Below, one piece after another: positions 1 through 6,075 of a stretch of 12,039 nucleotides of DNA. Each line of letters begins with the position of its first letter. Positions within the stretch are counted from its first letter, which is position 1. The position numbers were made by a program, and so were the translations under genes. Origin of the DNA: Candidatus Nomurabacteria bacterium (GTDB taxonomy: Bacteria; Patescibacteriota; Minisyncoccia; Phycocordibacterales; UBA9973); assembly GCA_943359425.1 (NCBI GenBank), contig CALRHN010000017.1:1-12039 (forward strand), written 5' to 3'. Under the pieces are notes generated by a model. That model was not told the DNA's origin. It did no database searches and saw only the letters and a list, made by a program, of their open reading frames with translations.

Positions 1-2
1 AT

Positions 3-30
3 TTGATTTCGGCGAGTAAAGAGGTATACT
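3..30 (+). promoter_or_regulatory. Putative sigma70-type promoter of the DoxX gene
   Basis: TTGATT (3-8), a 16-nt spacer, then TATACT (25-30), which matches the -10 consensus at five of six positions. The predicted +1 is about A37, giving a leader of roughly 38 nt before the ATG at 75. The -35 box is only a partial match and sits at the window edge. Confidence 0.5.
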
Positions 31-48
31 AGTGGTATTACTATTTTT

Positions 49-70
49 AATCTATTTTAAATCTATTTTA
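49..70 (+). repeat. 11-nt tandem repeat in the DoxX leader
   Basis: AATCTATTTTA occurs twice without a gap (49-59 and 60-70). A degenerate partial copy lies just upstream, around 41-50. The period is about one helical turn. It occupies the AT-rich 5' leader where a ribosome binding site would be expected, and no Shine-Dalgarno is present. An unstructured leader or a slippage product are both possible. Confidence 0.6.
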
Positions 71-74
71 AATT

Positions 75-461
75 ATGACTATCTTCTTCATCGTCGGCCG
101 CATTCTCTTCGGAGGATATTTCCTTTACTCCGGTTACAAGCATCTCGCCAACGGCAAAAGCTATGCTGGCTATGCCAAGTCCAAGAACGTTCCCATGCCT
201 GAAATCGCCGTTCCTGTGACGGGCATCATGCTTGTTCTCGGAGGCGCAGGCGTTATTCTCGGCATTGCTCCGACGCTCTCGATCGCCCTTCTACTCATCT
301 TCATGATACCGACGACGCTCATGATGCATCAGTTTTGGATGATCAAGGACATGGGTATGCGCATGGGAGAACATGTAAACTTCATGAAGAACCTCGCCAT
401 AATCGGCGCCCTCCTCATGATGCTTGCCCTTCCACAGCCGTGGATGTCATCGTTCTACTAA
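75..461 (+). CDS. DoxX family membrane protein
   Basis: A 128-residue, highly hydrophobic protein with about four predicted membrane segments (roughly residues 3-20, 45-65, 67-85 and 104-120). The N-terminal pattern GRILFGGYFLYSGYKHL is typical of DoxX-like proteins (PF07681), which are four-helix inner-membrane proteins. Some are linked to thiosulfate:quinone oxidation or redox balance, but most have no defined role. Length is normal for the family. There are no cysteines, so no redox chemistry can be claimed. The ATG follows an AT-rich leader without Shine-Dalgarno. It appears monocistronic: the metK promoter begins 3 nt after its stop codon. Family assignment is good; cellular role is unknown. 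Confidence 0.85.
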   Translation: MTIFFIVGRILFGGYFLYSGYKHLANGKSYAGYAKSKNVPMPEIAVPVTGIMLVLGGAGVILGIAPTLSIALLLIFMIPTTLMMHQFWMIKDMGMRMGEHVNFMKNLAIIGALLMMLALPQPWMSSFY

Positions 462-464
462 TAC

Positions 465-493
465 TTGACGATACGGCAAGCAGAGTGTAGGAT
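465..493 (+). promoter_or_regulatory. Sigma70-type promoter driving the SAM riboswitch and metK
   Basis: TTGACG (465-470), an optimal 17-nt spacer, then TAGGAT (488-493). The predicted +1 is about A500, so transcription would start 13 nt before the first riboswitch helix (P1 at 513). The agreement between promoter and aptamer position supports both calls. The promoter lies in the 186-nt gap after the DoxX gene. Confidence 0.7.
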
Positions 494-507
494 GTGAGAA
501 CAATAAA

Positions 508-608
508 ATATCGTATCAAGAGTGCGGAGAGAGATTTGGCTCGATGACCCGCCGGCAACCCTCAGAAATGAGAAGGTGCCTCCAAGCCCGCAAGGGAAAG
601 ATACCATT
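508..608 (+). ncRNA. SAM-I (S-box) riboswitch aptamer
   Basis: The S-box core is present in order: TATCAAGAG (514-522), GATGA in the P2 internal loop (543-547), CGGCAACC (553-560), GGTGCC (575-580) and GGGAAAGAT (594-602). Helices can be drawn by eye. P1 is GUAUC 513-517 with GAUAC 600-604. P3 is CUCA 561-564 with UGAG 569-572 closing a GAAA tetraloop. P4 is CCC 587-589 with GGG 594-596 closing a GCAA tetraloop. S-box RNAs bind S-adenosylmethionine and usually switch off methionine/SAM genes; the adjacent gene is metK, the expected target. An expression platform follows at 614-638. The main uncertainty is the exact limits of P2. Confidence 0.92.
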
Positions 609-613
609 AATAG

Positions 614-638
614 CTCTTTCCTTCGGGAGAGAGTTTTT
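614..638 (+). terminator. Riboswitch expression platform: intrinsic terminator
   Basis: CTCTTTCC (614-621), a TTCG tetraloop, GGAGAGAG (626-633), then TTTTT (634-638), forming an 8-bp stem with one U-G pair. The 5' arm can instead pair with GGGAAAGA (594-601), which contains the 3' strands of P4 and P1. SAM binding (P1 and P4 closed) would free the terminator, and its absence would allow the antiterminator. This is the classic S-box OFF arrangement. The GGAG in the 3' arm lies about 18 nt before the metK ATG. Confidence 0.88.
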
Positions 639-647
639 AATTTATAT

Positions 648-1586
648 ATGATAAAAACAGCCGAATTCGTGAGCCCCAAACATCCCGACAAGATCTGCGA
701 CTATATCGCCGACAGTATTTTGGACGCCTATCTCGCAGCCGATCATGAGAGCCGTGTCGCCATCGAATTCATGGGCGGACTCAAACTCATAAGTATAAAA
801 GGCTAAGTCACCTGTTCTGCGAAACCCGATATCGAATCGCTTGTCAGAAAAATAGTCGGCGACGAATACAAGATTCTCTCAAACATTTCTCTCCAAAGCC
901 CCGAGATCGCGCGCGGCGTCGATACGGGGGGTGCCGGAGATCAGGGCGTCATGATGGGCTATGCGACTGCGGAAACGGAAACTGCTATGCCCCTCGAATA
1001 CGAACTCGCACGAACACTTGCGGAGAAAATATTTGCCGTCTATCCGTATGACGGCAAAGTTCAGGTCACGGTGGACGGCACGGAAGTACAGACAGTCGTC
1101 GCGAGTTTTCAGAATACGAAGACGCCGGAGCTCCTCGCGCTCGTCCGTTCACTCATTCCCGCGAAACGCTATCAGATCAATCCGGCGGGGGAATGGCATC
1201 AGGGCGGGTTCGACGCCGACACGGGACTCTCCGGCCGCAAACTCATCATCGACAACTACGGACCCGAAGTACGCATCGGCGGCGGTTCATTCTCCGGCAA
1301 GGATTACACGAAAGTCGACCGCTCGGGCGCCTACATAGCGCGCAGGATCGCCGTGGATTATCTCAAGAGTCGGAATGCAAAAGAAGTCATTGTGAAGCTC
1401 GCTTATGCCATTGGCGTCCGCGAACCGGTCATGGCTATGGCTATTGTCGATGGCGTAGAAGTGCCTGTTGAAGGCTACGATCTTTCGCCTTCGGGAATCC
1501 GCCAGTTTTTGAAGCTCGACACGGTGACATTCGCACAAACGGCCCTGTGGGGGCATTTCGGCAAGGGTTTCCCATGGGATGCTTGA
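648..1586 (+). pseudogene. metK: S-adenosylmethionine synthetase, interrupted by an in-frame TAA
   Basis: MetK makes SAM from ATP and methionine in the cytosol. The reading frame from ATG 648 to TGA 1584-1586 (313 codons including the stop) is intact except for TAA at 804-806 (codon 53). The flanking residues align directly with MetK on both sides, with no frameshift. Family motifs seen are KHPDK (ATP-site His), VAIE (K+ ligand Glu), QSPEIARGV, GAGDQG, GGGSFSGKD (phosphate loop), KVDRSGAY and the C-terminal GHFG. The TAA replaces the Glu of the G-E-(I/V)-T motif, which contacts methionine (E56 in E. coli precursor numbering), so a GAA to TAA change is the simplest explanation. Restart at ATG 951 would give 211 residues without the N-terminal active-site part. 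The protein is also short (usual length 380-400), including a shortened gating loop before GAGDQG. It could be a sequencing error, a true nonsense mutation or read-through. No Shine-Dalgarno is present. Confidence 0.9.
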
Positions 1587-1608
1587 TTGTCGAATCTGTT
1601 GTGAGATA

Positions 1609-1617
1609 TGCTACAAT
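1609..1617 (+). promoter_or_regulatory. Extended -10 promoter for the cyclophilin operon
   Basis: TGCTACAAT (TG 1609-1610, hexamer TACAAT 1612-1617) with predicted +1 at about G1624 and a 28-nt leader. TTGTCG at 1587-1592 is the only -35-like sequence, but its 19-nt spacer is long, so the extended -10 probably carries recognition. Confidence 0.6.
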
Positions 1618-1651
1618 AATCCTGATTATTAGTAGTAATTGATTAAATAGT

Positions 1652-2329
1652 ATGGCTGAAAAACCTAAAGCAAAAGCACCGGCCCATGGAGAAGGCGGAG
1701 GAGATTCTTCTGCGCTGATGACCGTCGGCGTTATCATTTTCGGTGCACTTGTTTATATTATTGGAGTAAAAGTACCGGTCTGGAAAGCTGAGAAGGCTCA
1801 ACCAGTCCCTCAAACACAAACTATGCCTGATATACAAACACCACAGAACCCTGTTCATTCGAATGTCGTCACTCTGAAAACGAACTTTGGCACTATCGTT
1901 ATAGAAACATATAACGACGATGCGCCGAAGACTGTAGCGAATTTCACAAAACTCGTCTCAAGCGGATTTTATAACAATCTGACATTCCATCGCGTCATCA
2001 ACGGATTCATGATCCAGGGCGGCGATCCGTCGGGCAACGGCACGGGCGGTCCGGGCTATCAGTTTGCCGATGAACTCTATCCGAACACTCCGTCATATCA
2101 GACAGGATACAAGAAAGGCGTCGTCGCCATGGCGAATGCCGGTCCGAATACGAATGGCAGCCAGTTCTTCATCATGTTGCAAGACACCCCGCTTCCGCAC
2201 AGTTATACGATCTTCGGTCACGTCATTTCCGGACAAGATGTCGTCGATGCCATCGGCAAGACTCCGACCGGAGCCGGTGACAAACCCGTTTCCCCGGTCA
2301 TTATAGAAACGGCAACGGTTTCCTCATAA
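1652..2329 (+). CDS. Membrane-anchored cyclophilin-type peptidyl-prolyl isomerase
   Basis: A 225-residue protein: short charged N-terminus (1-20), one hydrophobic segment (about 22-42) acting as a membrane anchor, a Pro/Gln-rich linker (about 50-70), then a cyclophilin domain (about 72-223). The signature FHRVINGFMIQGGDP contains the catalytic Arg and the Phe and Gln of the active site, followed by MANAGPNTNGSQFFI. The Trp that binds cyclosporin in human CypA is replaced near PLPHSYTIFGHV, as in many bacterial forms. It should catalyse cis-trans isomerisation of X-Pro bonds and help proteins fold outside the membrane (topology inferred). It is the first gene of an operon with the HAD phosphatase 4 nt downstream. 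The ATG has no Shine-Dalgarno. Confidence 0.93.
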   Translation: MAEKPKAKAPAHGEGGGDSSALMTVGVIIFGALVYIIGVKVPVWKAEKAQPVPQTQTMPDIQTPQNPVHSNVVTLKTNFGTIVIETYNDDAPKTVANFTKLVSSGFYNNLTFHRVINGFMIQGGDPSGNGTGGPGYQFADELYPNTPSYQTGYKKGVVAMANAGPNTNGSQFFIMLQDTPLPHSYTIFGHVISGQDVVDAIGKTPTGAGDKPVSPVIIETATVSS

Positions 2330-2333
2330 TAGG

Positions 2334-3026
2334 ATGAAAAAAGTAGCTATCTTCGATGTCGACGGAACGATTTTCAGATCGAGTCTCTTGATCGAGCTTG
2401 TCGAAGCACTCGCCCGCGAAGGTATTTTCGAAGAGAACGCTCTTGCCTCCTATCAGAAAGAAAAGAAAGAATGGCTCGACCGCAAGGGAAGCTACGAAGA
2501 ATATATCAATCGCGTCGTCAAAGTTTTTGTCTCGCACATCAAAGGCGTTGCATTCGAAGATTTCAATCGCGTCGCGAAAGAGGTCGTCCTCTTGCACCAA
2601 GACCGCACCTATCGATTTACCCGCGACCTTATCAAGACTCTCAAGCGCAAGAAATATTATCTGCTCGCCGTCTCGCATTCGCCGTGGGGAATCCTCGATC
2701 TCTTCTGCAAGAAGCTCGGCTTCGACAAGGCCTATGGCAAATTCTACGAGCTCGGGCCAAATGACTGCTTCACGGGCAAAATTGTCGACGACCACCTCAT
2801 CAGCAACAAAGCCGCCATCGTCCGTCGCGCCCTGTCGAAACAAGGCCTCACGCTTGAAGATTCCGTCGGCGTCGGCGATACCGAATCCGACATTCCCATG
2901 CTCGAACTCGTCGACAATCCGATCTGCTTCAATCCCAACAGCAAACTTTTTCGTGAAGCCAAGCGCAACGGCTGGCGCATCGTTGTCGAACGCAAGGATG
3001 TTGTCTATGAAATAAAAGCACAATAA
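2334..3026 (+). CDS. HAD-IB family phosphatase (SerB-like)
   Basis: A 230-residue cytosolic hydrolase. HAD motif I is FDVDGT (nucleophile D8, acid/base D10), motif II is SHS near residue 114, the motif III Lys is in SNKAAIV near 159, and motif IV is GDTESD near residue 183. Between motifs I and II lies a helical C1 cap (about 15-90), as in the phosphoserine phosphatase branch of HAD-IB hydrolases. The substrate cannot be read from sequence: phosphoserine, lysophosphatidate or another phosphomonoester are all possible. The start lies 4 nt after the cyclophilin stop (TAATAGGATG), and the stop overlaps the rsmI start by 1 nt (TAATG), so the three genes are probably co-translated. Confidence 0.88.
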   Translation: MKKVAIFDVDGTIFRSSLLIELVEALAREGIFEENALASYQKEKKEWLDRKGSYEEYINRVVKVFVSHIKGVAFEDFNRVAKEVVLLHQDRTYRFTRDLIKTLKRKKYYLLAVSHSPWGILDLFCKKLGFDKAYGKFYELGPNDCFTGKIVDDHLISNKAAIVRRALSKQGLTLEDSVGVGDTESDIPMLELVDNPICFNPNSKLFREAKRNGWRIVVERKDVVYEIKAQ

Positions 3027-3739
3027 TGCACACGGACAAAAAACAAAATGAATATCTTCCCGGCACGCTCTTCGTCGTTGCAACTCCGATAGGCAATCTG
3101 GGCGACATCACAATGCGTGCCCTCGAAGTTCTCCGCCTCGCCGATCTCGTTTTATGCGAAGATACGCGTGTGACGCGCAAACTTCTCTCCGCTTACGACA
3201 TCAGCGCAAAAACGATGCGCTACGATGCGCATAGCACGGTCGGAGATAATGCCAAGATCCTTGCCATGCTCGAAGAAGGGAAGTATGTCGCCCTCGTTTC
3301 TGACGCAGGCACACCGTCGATATCCGATCCGGGCGTCCATCTCGTTCGCCAAATTCGCGACCTCACTAGCTGCGACATCCATGTTGTGCCGATTCCGGGC
3401 GCGTCTGCATTCGTCACGGCGCTGTCGGCTTCGGGCGTTCCCGCATCGGAATTCCTCTTTCTCGGATTTCTCCCGCACAAGAAGGGGAGAGAAACGCTCT
3501 TTCGCGAGATAGCGGAAACGGAGCGCGCCGTCGTTTTCTATGAATCGACGCATCGCATCGAGAAGGCCGTCGCCTCGCTCGGCGAGCATATTGGGAGCCG
3601 CACTATCACCATTGCGCGCGAACTGACGAAGCATTTCGAGGAAATATACGAAGGCACGGCGGATGAAATACTCGCAGGCTTTTCGGCAAAACCCGAACGT
3701 CTCAAGGGTGAATTCGTCGTCATTGTTCACGGAAAATAA
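3026..3739 (+). CDS. rsmI: 16S rRNA (cytidine(1402)-2'-O)-methyltransferase
   Basis: RsmI uses SAM to 2'-O-methylate C1402 in the decoding centre of 16S rRNA. The 237-residue protein shows the tetrapyrrole-methylase (SAM-MT III) fold markers in order: LFVVATPIGNLGDIT (about 15-29), LCEDTR (about 45), LVSDAGTPSISDPG (about 90-103), PIPGASAFVTALSASGVP (about 122-139), FLGFLPHKKGRE, FYESTHRI and ARELTKHFEE. Full-length bacterial RsmI has about 275-290 residues with a small C-terminal helical domain; this one stops soon after the EFVVIVHG strand, so that domain is missing. Its start codon overlaps the upstream stop (TAATG), suggesting translational coupling. RsmI depends on the SAM that the nearby metK would supply. 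Confidence 0.95.
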   Translation: MHTDKKQNEYLPGTLFVVATPIGNLGDITMRALEVLRLADLVLCEDTRVTRKLLSAYDISAKTMRYDAHSTVGDNAKILAMLEEGKYVALVSDAGTPSISDPGVHLVRQIRDLTSCDIHVVPIPGASAFVTALSASGVPASEFLFLGFLPHKKGRETLFREIAETERAVVFYESTHRIEKAVASLGEHIGSRTITIARELTKHFEEIYEGTADEILAGFSAKPERLKGEFVVIVHGK

Positions 3740-3763
3740 GTTCTTCCATAACGCCCTTTTGTT

Positions 3764-3772
3764 TGATATACT
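3764..3772 (+). promoter_or_regulatory. Extended -10 promoter, probably giving a leaderless transcript
   Basis: TGATATACT (TG 3764-3765, hexamer TATACT 3767-3772). Counting the usual 7 nt from the last base of the hexamer gives +1 at 3779-3780, which is the A of the first ATG (3780). No convincing -35 is seen at 17-18 nt. Confidence 0.6.
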
Positions 3773-3779
3773 CTACCTT

Positions 3780-3983
3780 ATGCACATGGCACACAAAAGA
3801 ATTTTATACGGCCTCGCCGCCTGGATATCCATACTTTCATTCCTCGGCTTCCCGACATCGTGGAAAAAAGTTTTGTTCTTGATTTCTGGACTCGCTATCA
3901 TCTTCGTCGTCTATCAGAGCAAAAGCACAGCTACTCCGAAGAAAAATGAATCCAGAGCATTCACTGAAAATGCCGGACTGTAA
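3780..3983 (+). CDS. Small two-helix membrane protein, function unknown
   Basis: A 67-residue protein (65 if the second ATG at 3786 is used), not matched to a named family by eye. It starts MHMAHKR and has two hydrophobic segments (about residues 9-24 and 28-45), then a polar Lys/Ser/Glu-rich tail (about 47-67). The earlier in-frame ATG at 3663 lies inside rsmI and upstream of the promoter, so it is rejected. No Shine-Dalgarno precedes either ATG, and the predicted transcription start coincides with 3780. It lies 18 nt upstream of the S41 protease gene and likely shares its transcript, so it may be linked to envelope functions, but no role can be assigned. Confidence 0.65.
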   Translation: MHMAHKRILYGLAAWISILSFLGFPTSWKKVLFLISGLAIIFVVYQSKSTATPKKNESRAFTENAGL

Positions 3984-4001
3984 TCGCGCTACTTTTTAAG
4001 C

Positions 4002-5228
4002 ATGGCATACAGCATTAAGAAAGTTAAATTCGTCTCCCTCTCCCTGCTCCTCCTCGGCAGCTTTTTTTTCTTGGGTATCTATGTCGGTTTCAATAACCGA
4101 CCCGAGATCGAGAAGATAACCGGCATTGCGAATAAAGACGGCGGCGCCCTAGCGGAGACCGACTTCGAACCATTCTGGAAAGTCTGGAATATCATAAATG
4201 AAAAAAGCCCGAGCGCGCACGAAGTAACCGATCAGGAAAAAGTCTGGGGCTCGATCTCCGGCCTCGTCGGTTCGCTCAACGATCCGTACTCTGAATTTTT
4301 CAATCCGAAAGAGTCGAAAGACTTCGCCGATACCGTCAACAGTTCTTTCGACGGCGTCGGTATGGATATCGGCATTAAAGACAAGCTCCTCACCGTTATC
4401 GCGCCGCTCAAAGATACACCAGCGTATCGCGCAGGCATAAAGTCCGGAGAAGTCATATTAAATATTGACAATGCTTCCACTGCCGATATGTCCATAGATG
4501 AAGCTATTTCTAAAATGCGCGGGCCGAAGGGAACAACGGTACGGCTCACGATATTTCGAAGCGGCGAAGACAAGCCACTCGAGATTTCGATTGTCCGCGA
4601 CACAATTGCTATACCGACCCTCGATGAAAAAATGCGCTCTGACGGCGTCTATGTCATCAGTCTCTACAACTTTGGCGCGACGGCGACGCAGCTTTTCAAT
4701 ACGGCGATCCACGACTTCAAGGCTTCTGCTTCGACGAAACTTATTCTCGATCTTCGCGGCAATCCAGGAGGATTCCTGGATGCCGCCGTCGATATTTCGA
4801 GCTGGTTCCTGCCGTCGGGAGACGTCATCGTTTCCGAAGATTTCGGTAGCGTCGGAATTCCTGCAAAAATATATCGCAGTAAAGGCTACGATTTCTTCAA
4901 GGATCATCCGATTTCAATGGTTATCCTTGTCGACGGAGGTTCAGCTTCTGCTGCAGAAATCCTTTCTGGCGCCCTCCAAGAACACCATGTCGCAACGCTT
5001 GTCGGCGAGAAAACATACGGCAAGGGTTCCGTGCAGGAACTCATCCCCGTGACCGACACGACGACGCTCAAGCTTACGATCGCAAAATGGCTCACACCGA
5101 ACGGAGTCTCCATTTCAGCACACGGTCTTACCCCCGATGTCGTTGTTAAGGCTGGAGAAAAGGATGTTATCGGAGGTGCGGATGCCCAGATGGACAAGGC
5201 AATCGAAATAGTCAATAATAAAAAGTAG
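4002..5228 (+). CDS. S41 family C-terminal processing protease with PDZ domain
   Basis: A 408-residue membrane-anchored serine protease of the CtpA/Prc type. The order is: N-terminal signal-anchor (about 10-30), helical N-terminal region (50-110), PDZ domain (about 113-200, with the loop GVGMDIGI and the ligand-groove region), then the S41 catalytic domain (200-405). ILDLRGNPGGFLDAAVDI is the conserved core strand. The catalytic dyad is Ser in GSASAAE (about S316) and Lys in YGKGSVQ (about K341), spaced 25 residues apart as in Prc and D1 processing protease. Such enzymes trim or degrade exported proteins after docking the substrate C-terminus in the PDZ domain, probably outside the membrane here. 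The ATG is 18 nt after the small membrane gene, and rplI follows 2 nt after its stop. Confidence 0.94.
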   Translation: MAYSIKKVKFVSLSLLLLGSFFFLGIYVGFNNRPEIEKITGIANKDGGALAETDFEPFWKVWNIINEKSPSAHEVTDQEKVWGSISGLVGSLNDPYSEFFNPKESKDFADTVNSSFDGVGMDIGIKDKLLTVIAPLKDTPAYRAGIKSGEVILNIDNASTADMSIDEAISKMRGPKGTTVRLTIFRSGEDKPLEISIVRDTIAIPTLDEKMRSDGVYVISLYNFGATATQLFNTAIHDFKASASTKLILDLRGNPGGFLDAAVDISSWFLPSGDVIVSEDFGSVGIPAKIYRSKGYDFFKDHPISMVILVDGGSASAAEILSGALQEHHVATLVGEKTYGKGSVQELIPVTDTTTLKLTIAKWLTPNGVSISAHGLTPDVVVKAGEKDVIGGADAQMDKAIEIVNNKK

Positions 5229-5230
5229 GT

Positions 5231-5683
5231 ATGAAAGTAATACTGCTCAAAGATATTCCCAAGCTCGGCAAGCGCCTTGAAGTAAAAGAGGTGAACGATG
5301 GCTATGCCCGCAACTACTTGTTTCCGAACAAGCTGGCTAAAGATGCGACTGCAAGCGCTCTGAAAGAGATCGAAACAATGAAGGAAACGGTTGCCGTGGA
5401 GAAGCGCGTGCAGACCGACCTTCTGCGCAAGAACATGAAAGAACTCGCCGAAGTGACGCTCATACTTGTCGGTAAGGCAAACGACCAAGGCCATCTCTTC
5501 TCAAGCATTCATGCGAAAGATCTCGTCCTTGGGCTCAAAGAAAATGCCCATGTCGATCTGGCTGAAGAATTTATCGTCCTGGACAAACCCATCAAAGAAC
5601 TCGGCGACTACACCATACCGGTGGCGGTCAAAGACATCAAAGGATCGTTCGCCCTCCGCGTTCTGCGCGATCCATCTCACTAA
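5231..5683 (+). CDS. rplI: 50S ribosomal protein bL9
   Basis: A 150-residue protein, the normal bL9 length (148-150). The N-terminal rRNA-binding domain begins MKVILLKDIPKLGKRLEVKE and continues with VNDGYARNYLFPNKLA, the bL9 signature. A long connecting helix (about 41-75) and a C-terminal domain (about 78-150, with HLFSSIHAKDL) follow. bL9 extends from the large-subunit surface at the base of the L1 stalk and affects translational fidelity. It starts 2 nt after the protease stop (TAGGTATG) and ends the operon at a strong terminator. Some CPR lineages are reported to lack bL9, so its presence helps placement but is not decisive. Confidence 0.96.
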   Translation: MKVILLKDIPKLGKRLEVKEVNDGYARNYLFPNKLAKDATASALKEIETMKETVAVEKRVQTDLLRKNMKELAEVTLILVGKANDQGHLFSSIHAKDLVLGLKENAHVDLAEEFIVLDKPIKELGDYTIPVAVKDIKGSFALRVLRDPSH

Positions 5684-5686
5684 AAT

Positions 5687-5714
5687 AAAAAGAAGGCATT
5701 GCTGCCTTCTTTTT
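5687..5714. terminator. Bidirectional intrinsic terminator between rplI and rpmA
   Basis: AAAAAGAAGGCA (5687-5698), loop TTGC, then TGCCTTCTTTTT (5703-5714), a perfect 12-bp inverted repeat. It has T-runs on both strands and lies between convergent genes, so it can serve rplI (+) and rpmA (-). Confidence 0.93.
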
Positions 5715-5729
5715 ATTTATTTTTAAAAT

Positions 5730-6002
5730 TTAGATGACGTTTACGGTCTTCTTGATCATTGTCTTGCCGTTGAAGTGCGTCTTTCTCTTCGATCCGAATT
5801 TCACGACGCCGTCTTTGAGTGCAAAGAGCGTGTGATCCTTACCGATACCGACTGACGTTCCCGGCATGATTCTCGTGCCGCGCTGGCGGACGATGACGGA
5901 GCCTTTCTGGGCCTTTTCGCCTTCGTAGAGTTTCGTACCGAGGTACTTTGGATTTGAATCTTTTAGGTTTTTGGCTGATCCGCCCGCTTTCCTATGTGCC
6001 AT
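5730..6002 (-). CDS. rpmA: 50S ribosomal protein bL27
   Basis: A 90-residue bL27 of normal length. The start MAHRKAGGSAKN is the conserved flexible N-terminus that reaches toward the peptidyl-transferase centre; no cleavable Firmicutes-type extension is present. Further conserved features are DSNPKYLGTKLYEGE, GSVIVRQRGTRIMPG and VGIGKDHTLFALKDG. It is not next to rplU (bL21), its usual operon partner, within this window. It is convergent with rplI and divergent from the gene at 6076. A perfect AGGAGG lies 30 nt upstream of the ATG, but an in-frame TAG between them (6020-6018 on the minus strand) prevents extension, so the ATG at 6002 is kept. A possible minus-strand -10 is TATACT at 6084-6079. 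Confidence 0.96.
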   Translation of the reverse strand: MAHRKAGGSAKNLKDSNPKYLGTKLYEGEKAQKGSVIVRQRGTRIMPGTSVGIGKDHTLFALKDGVVKFGSKRKTHFNGKTMIKKTVNVI

Positions 6003-6060
6003 GACTGTTGATAACGCGCTACCGATCGTTTTCCTCCTGGTAAAAGCGCCATATATTATT

Positions 6061-6066
6061 TATAAT
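6061..6066 (+). promoter_or_regulatory. Putative -10 box with near-leaderless start
   Basis: TATAAT, an exact consensus hexamer. The predicted +1 is about G6073, only 3 nt before the ATG at 6076. The -35 at 17 nt (TGGTAA, 6038-6043) is poor. The region is AT-rich, so a chance match is possible. Confidence 0.45.
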
Positions 6067-6075
6067 TACCTAGGG

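Noticed and set aside
522..647. GTG-started upstream extension of the metK frame
   Set aside because: It would translate the riboswitch and terminator; MetK homology begins at the ATG at 648.
804..806. Stop-codon reassignment (alternative code) explaining the metK TAA
   Set aside because: Known CPR recoding affects TGA. TAA ends many genes here (for example the DoxX, cyclophilin, HAD and rsmI genes), so a general TAA reassignment does not fit.
951..1586. Separate 211-residue protein starting at ATG 951
   Set aside because: MetK homology continues without shift upstream of 951 to the TAA and across it, so this is the rest of metK and not an independent gene.
2301..3083. 260-residue ORF on the minus strand
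   Set aside because: Antisense to the well-supported HAD phosphatase; high-GC codon bias produces such open frames, and no family features are seen.
3152..3730. 192-residue ORF on the minus strand
   Set aside because: Antisense shadow of rsmI, with no recognisable motifs.
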